From NCBI GenBank assembly GCA_964007475.1, contig OZ023274.1, forward strand, positions 54,269,678 to 54,333,677: a stretch of 64,000 nucleotides of DNA, written 5' to 3'. The notes beneath the pieces are model-generated. The model saw only the letters and a list, made by a program, of their open reading frames with translations. It had not been told where the DNA came from and ran no database searches. The stretch comes from Hybos culiciformis. Lineage: Eukaryota; Arthropoda; Insecta; Diptera; Hybotidae. This document shows positions 59,475-64,000 of this stretch, piece by piece. The position numbers were made by a program, and so were the translations under genes. Each line of letters begins with the position of its first letter. The first letter of the stretch is position 1.

Positions 59475-61251
59475 TTTAAATAAGCACTACCTAATATTTT
59501 TTTTGTTGACAATCCAGTAAATGTATTTTATTGGTAATTATTATTTTTAATATTGTAGCCAATTGTACCCTGTAATATGAATCTGCTTATATTCCAATTA
59601 ACATTTATCACTTCCTATTTTCAAATGTGAGTTTGATAGTAATATGAACAATTTTATTATTCTGTGGAATAAATTTTGATACTAGTACTGTAATGTACAC
59701 CAACAATTTGAAATTTTAGCCAAAAATATTATTTAACAACTGGTTCTTAGTAAGAAAATCAATGTTTTTTTTTTGATTTATTTCTTCCCCTTAAAGAAGT
59801 ACACATTAAAAATAATATAACATGGTTTGAAGTTTTTTGTAGTTTCGTATAGAATTAAAGTAACGATAAAGCATTGTCAACTTCGAGCAATGCTGTCTCA
59901 AAATGAGAGTGTGTTAATGTATCTATCAGATTTTTTTTTTTCATGTAAAATGTATGAAAAAAATTTTAAAATATGTGGGGTTTTCGGAATAAAATCCATT
60001 TTTTAATAGGTATAAAGCGGAGACTTTCAGTTTTAAAACGCAAGTCCATTTTATATTATTATATTAAAAACTTATTTGAATTTTAGTTGGGAAAAATCAA
60101 TAAATGCGAAATTTTTATGATATTCGAAAAATCAAAAATTTCCTGGACATTACTAAAGAATAGATAGTATTTTAATATTGTTGAAATAAATGAAACCAAT
60201 TTCTTAAACTTTCATACGGACCTTGTACAAAAAATAATTATTATTTTTGATAGGTACTTTATTTGACATTTGTTTTTTGATACATTGGGTACATTGCTTT
60301 TGCTTTGACCAAATCCATGTACGATTTGACATTTGACTTTGAATTCTTTAAAGTAAAGTATGAAGTTGCCTAAAAAAAATGTCAAAAATATTAGCTGAAT
60401 CTGAATTGAATTAATGTTCAATCATTCAAGGGCTGCCAATAAGAAAATATTTTAATCTTATTTCACGCTTTAGTACAAAAAATAAAACTTCTTTCATATT
60501 CAAAAAAAATCCTTACGATACTCTCATTATGCAAAAAGCAAAACAATGTTTTTACAATAATATATTTTATTTTATTTTTTTTATTTTATTTCTACAATTC
60601 ATATTATTATTATGTACTATAATTATAACACATAAAAATATAATTAATACCTAACACACTATATATTTATCAAGTTAAACAAATTAACTTACCTGACAAC
60701 ACAATGTTTTTTGTTGCAATTTGATAATTTTCTTTATCTATCAAATTCAGATTCACATTATGTGATTTTAATTAATCATAAATTAATTATTGGTATTTTG
60801 TTGATTCCGCAACAAGTTTAAATGAAATACCAAAAATATTTAATAAAATCTGTAAAACCTTTTTACACAAATGCATTTTATTCACTCGTTTTTAAACAAA
60901 AAAAAATATTAATTTATTTTTAAAATGTTGAATATCTCAAAAACCCAATGAGAAAAGGCATAATGCATCTGTGAGTGAAAAAAAAAAGTGTAAAAGGGAA
61001 CTAGAATTTTTGACGACGATCTTTTTTATAAATTAATAAAAATTAAAATAAAAATCTAATTAATTAAATTATCGCTTCCCAAAAAGTACATTCCAAATTT
61101 ACTTGCACGAACCAGGTAGCAACTAAAAATAAACATATCATCCATATCCTCCTATTTAAAAATAAATTTCGTGTGGCAACCCTAATAGAATTATTTTTCT
61201 TTCCCATTCATATATTATTTTATTCTTATTATGAAAATGGAATGAGCTGAG
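59475..61251. other. CENP-A 3' region and intergenic DNA
   Basis: AATAAA at 59668-59673, about 194 bases after the CENP-A stop, is the likely polyadenylation signal. The rest is AT-rich without recognisable genes or repeats. Confidence 0.6.
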
Positions 61252-61262
61252 TATATAAATAG
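61252..61262 (+). promoter_or_regulatory. Candidate TATA box
   Basis: TATATAAATAG sits about 30 bp before ACATCGTAGT, a spacing that would suit a start site near 61285-61292. In DNA this AT-rich a chance TATA is likely; what supports the call is the GC-containing context and a candidate coding exon 1.3 kb downstream. Confidence 0.35.
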
Positions 61263-61836
61263 ATGTGAATTTCGTTTTTAACATCGTAGTACAAAAATAT
61301 ACATCATGGAGCAAAGATAGCCAAATTAAATACAATAAAATTAAAAAATTTTCAAATTTTTTTAATATCTAAAAAAATTAATTTTTACAAAAGTTTTTTA
61401 TTTAAAAAAAAAAAAAAAGAAGAAAATTAAAGCAAAAAATCAAATCGGGATTTCAATTTTTAAGCTTACTACACCGTTATTTAATTAGCCAATCAATTTA
61501 TTAAAATAATAAAATTTTCTCCGTTTTTTAAATAAAATCGAAAAATAAAATCAATTTTCAATAAAACCTCCGATTAATTGCACCACCAACCAACAACCAA
61601 TCTAAAAAAAATATTTCGAGTTTTTGTTTTTTTTTTCCTGTGTATACAATAAATGTCAAAAAAAATAAAAATTCGGTCCATATTTAAAAAATAAAAAATC
61701 GCTATTAAAAAATTTTTTTTTTGTTTTTCCAATTTTTTCCAATATAAAAATAGAAAAAATTATTATTTTTTATATCACGTACTCCAAAAAAAAAAGAAGT
61801 TTTTTTCTCTACATAATAAACGTTTCATTTTTTTGA

Positions 61837-61902
61837 GGATTCGGTATCCTCTACTCCACCACCAAAAGCGAAAAAAAAGGCAGCTAAATATTCCGAGGTC
61901 CA
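61837..61902 (+). other. Possible exon or 5' UTR segment
   Basis: One frame reads EDSVSSTPPPKAKKKAAKYS, a composition more protein-like than the surroundings, preceded by a T-rich acceptor-like tract. There is no good donor after it (GTCCAC), so it may be transcribed leader rather than coding. Confidence 0.25.
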
Positions 61903-62615
61903 CGAAAAAAAAAAATATATAATTTTTATTTTATTTCGAAAAAAAATTATTGTCATTTTATTGTTCCAAATAAAATTCAAGGTAAAAATATTATTAATTA
62001 ATTTTTTTTTGTTTTGAAACTCGTCATCGTCAGTAGGTAGTCATAATAATTTCATAAAGAGTCAAGAATTAATTTTTTTTTTTTTACCTAACCACTTTAT
62101 CAGCTTACTTTTCCTATAATGTTATTATTGTAAAAGAGCGTTTTGTTATTATTTTTTTTTATTTTTATTTTTAGTTTAAATTAAAATATATAGGTATATG
62201 ATAAATTTTCGAATTTTCTAGAATTTTTTTTAAATTATACGTATTCCTATGAAATAAAATATTTTTCTTTTTTAAATAAAATAATTTTAAAAATATTTTG
62301 TTTTATTTATTAAAAGAAGTATAGGTACAGGTACCTAACTATTCGAATTTCAAATGTACGTATTGATTGAAATATAGGCTTAGCTTAGGTACTTATCTGT
62401 CAAAATAAAAATCGTTATTAGCTCTTATTTTGTTTTTTTTTTCTTTGTTTCTACATATATAAAAAAAAGAGTCATAATAAATAACAAAAAAAAAAAAAAT
62501 TCATTCAATAAAATCTGAATAAATAATAATAAATTTAATAATAAAAAGGTTTTTTTTTTTTTTATTTTATTTTTTCTTGTACCAACAATATTTTTAACAC
62601 AAAGAATAAAGAAAT

Positions 62616-62685
62616 ATGCGTACAATAACGACAACAACAACATCGACCATTGTTGAAGAAAGTTCAACTGACGTAAACAATACAG
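62616..62685 (+). CDS. Candidate first coding exon of an unidentified gene
   Basis: ATG at 62616 opens MRTITTTTTSTIVEESSTDV and NNT before a strong GTGAGA donor in phase 1. The codon composition (ACG, ACC, GTA, GAC) is clearly richer in G/C than the surrounding 75-plus percent AT DNA. No domain is visible in 23 residues. The gene would continue to the right beyond the window, as no matching exon was found by 64000. Confidence 0.42.
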
Positions 62686-64000
62686 GTGAGAATTATTATT
62701 ATTTATATACAATTTTTTTATATAAAAACTAAAAATATTTAGATATTATAAGGTATTATGTACCTAACTTACATAAAAATTAAAATTTAATAGCTTTAAC
62801 TAAATTTTTATTTATTTTTTATGTAAATTTTTAAATACATATATAAGTACCTAAATATAATATATTATATTATACATAATGGAAAATTAAAAAAATACTT
62901 TAAAAAATAGTATTAATAATAAAATGTTAGACCGGAAAAAATTATTAGATACAAATTTTTAACGATAATTTTATGAAAATTTGAATACCTAACACAAATT
63001 TTTTAATTATTTTCCTTTCTACAAAAAAAAAATTTCTAATACATACTCTCGTATTAGTTATGTATTGATTTATGAAGCAAATGAAAATATTAATTCTGTT
63101 AGGTAGGTCCTAAGTACATTCATTATATTTTTTAAGTTTATAATTAATTGGATTTTCCAGTGTTCATATTTAATTGACGTTATTTATTTAGTAGGTAGGT
63201 GTAGTATAAGTATCGACTTTGCGAAAATTGAATATATTTACGAGTTAAAACGATATTCTTCTATTTATCTGAATAATAATAATTCTGATAGTGCAACTGT
63301 ACTTTCAAGAAAATTTCACTAAGCTACTGAAAAAATGTAAAAAAAAACCTAAAAATCGCAAGCCATATTACAATATGTAATAAATCTTTTAAATATGTTC
63401 ATTGTACAAGTGACAGTTTTTACTCTTATTTTAACTATATAAATAACACCTTGGTAAGATTCTAATATGTAATAGAAATAGATAATATAAAGAATATAAG
63501 ACCTGAAAAATGTTTTCTACTTTCAAAATAATTATTAAATTAATGTTAAGCTCTAGATTAATATGAAAAAAAAATAAATAAAACATAAATTTCTTGAAGA
63601 AAATTACTACAAGACTAACTTATAACACCAACTTTCCATCCATTCAAAAAAAAAAACAGTTCAATTTATTTTTTAAGTTGACAATTACTTTTTATAAAGT
63701 TAAACACTAACATGTAATTATTTAGGTTTATACTTTTGTAAAAAAAAAATAATTTACAGTAAAAAGAAAAAATTATGAAAATTCTATATTAATAATACCT
63801 CCTATATGTTGTACATGCAGAAATTTAAGAAAGAAAATATTTCTTATTTTCTTGTTCCATTACTATTTTTTTTTTTTGTAAGTATGCGATTTAATGCAAT
63901 AATTTACAATTAAAGTGAAAGATGATATAAAATAGCATATAAAATTGCCACATCGGCTTTAAAGATAAATTTAATCTGGTTTCTTTTGCAATTTTCTTCT
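62686..64000 (+). other. Probable intron or intergenic DNA to window end
   Basis: AT-rich with TACCTA motifs and poly-A tracts. No exon, RNA gene or repeat element recognised. Confidence 0.55.

Overview
This is nuclear DNA of an insect, most likely a fly or midge (Diptera). It is very AT-rich, with long poly-A/T tracts, short phase-consistent exons, GT-AG introns and dense transposable elements. Three genes point to the host: an insect failed-axon-connections (fax) homologue, a centromeric histone H3 (CENP-A/Cid; holocentric insects are reported to lack it, so a monocentric lineage is expected), and a small protein with a male-specific-transcript HMG box and Arg/Pro/Cys-rich tail like dipteran protamines. 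The species was not identified.

Layout. 1-7167: non-coding, with a hAT-type MITE carrying a perfect 8-bp target duplication. 7168-13928 (+): 3' part of fax, followed by about 2.6 kb of extreme AT tract. 16744-17164: a MITE flanked by TAA. 17318-27638 (-): a zinc-finger locus. Two 5' exons encode 264 residues with four zinc fingers; they end in phase 1. Two different downstream cassettes both begin in phase 1, encode related but divergent domains, and end in their own stop codons. Predicted proteins are 718 and 814 residues. Introns hold a 550-bp near-perfect palindromic element and another foldback. 28542-28970 (+): intronless protamine-like gene.

29208-41534 is a nested transposon block: a foldback palindrome, two copies of a 2-kb TIR element that itself contains three further TIR layers and a MADF-like fragment, and a degenerate Ty3/gypsy LTR element (33681-39250, minus) flanked by CAGG. 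A 200-bp assembly gap (41535-41734) sits at a head-to-head copy of the 2-kb element.

41735-51654 is a 1.2-kb tandem array. Each full unit carries two minus-strand exon-like segments with GRPR (AT-hook-like) motifs; both are phase 1-1, so they can be concatenated in frame. The array is interrupted by a hAT MITE (near 8-bp duplication), a foldback with a perfect 9-bp duplication, and a 4.1-kb insertion carrying a small intact two-exon gene (GRP motif + REYRQ basic motif + WKWP domain). 51821-52646 is a hAT remnant with a perfect 8-bp duplication and a transposase C-terminal fragment.

54758-56780 (+): complete nine-exon histidine acid phosphatase (392 aa). 58499-59474 (+): complete three-exon CENP-A (275 aa) with a four-residue-longer loop 1. 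A TATA box near 61252 and a candidate first coding exon at 62616-62685 suggest another gene running off the right edge.

No operon-like cooperation is expected. The most unusual points are the alternative-cassette zinc-finger locus, the phase-symmetric exon array, the CENP-A and protamine-like genes, and the nested palindromic transposons with datable empty sites. All exon models were built by hand from splice signals and reading phase, without transcripts.
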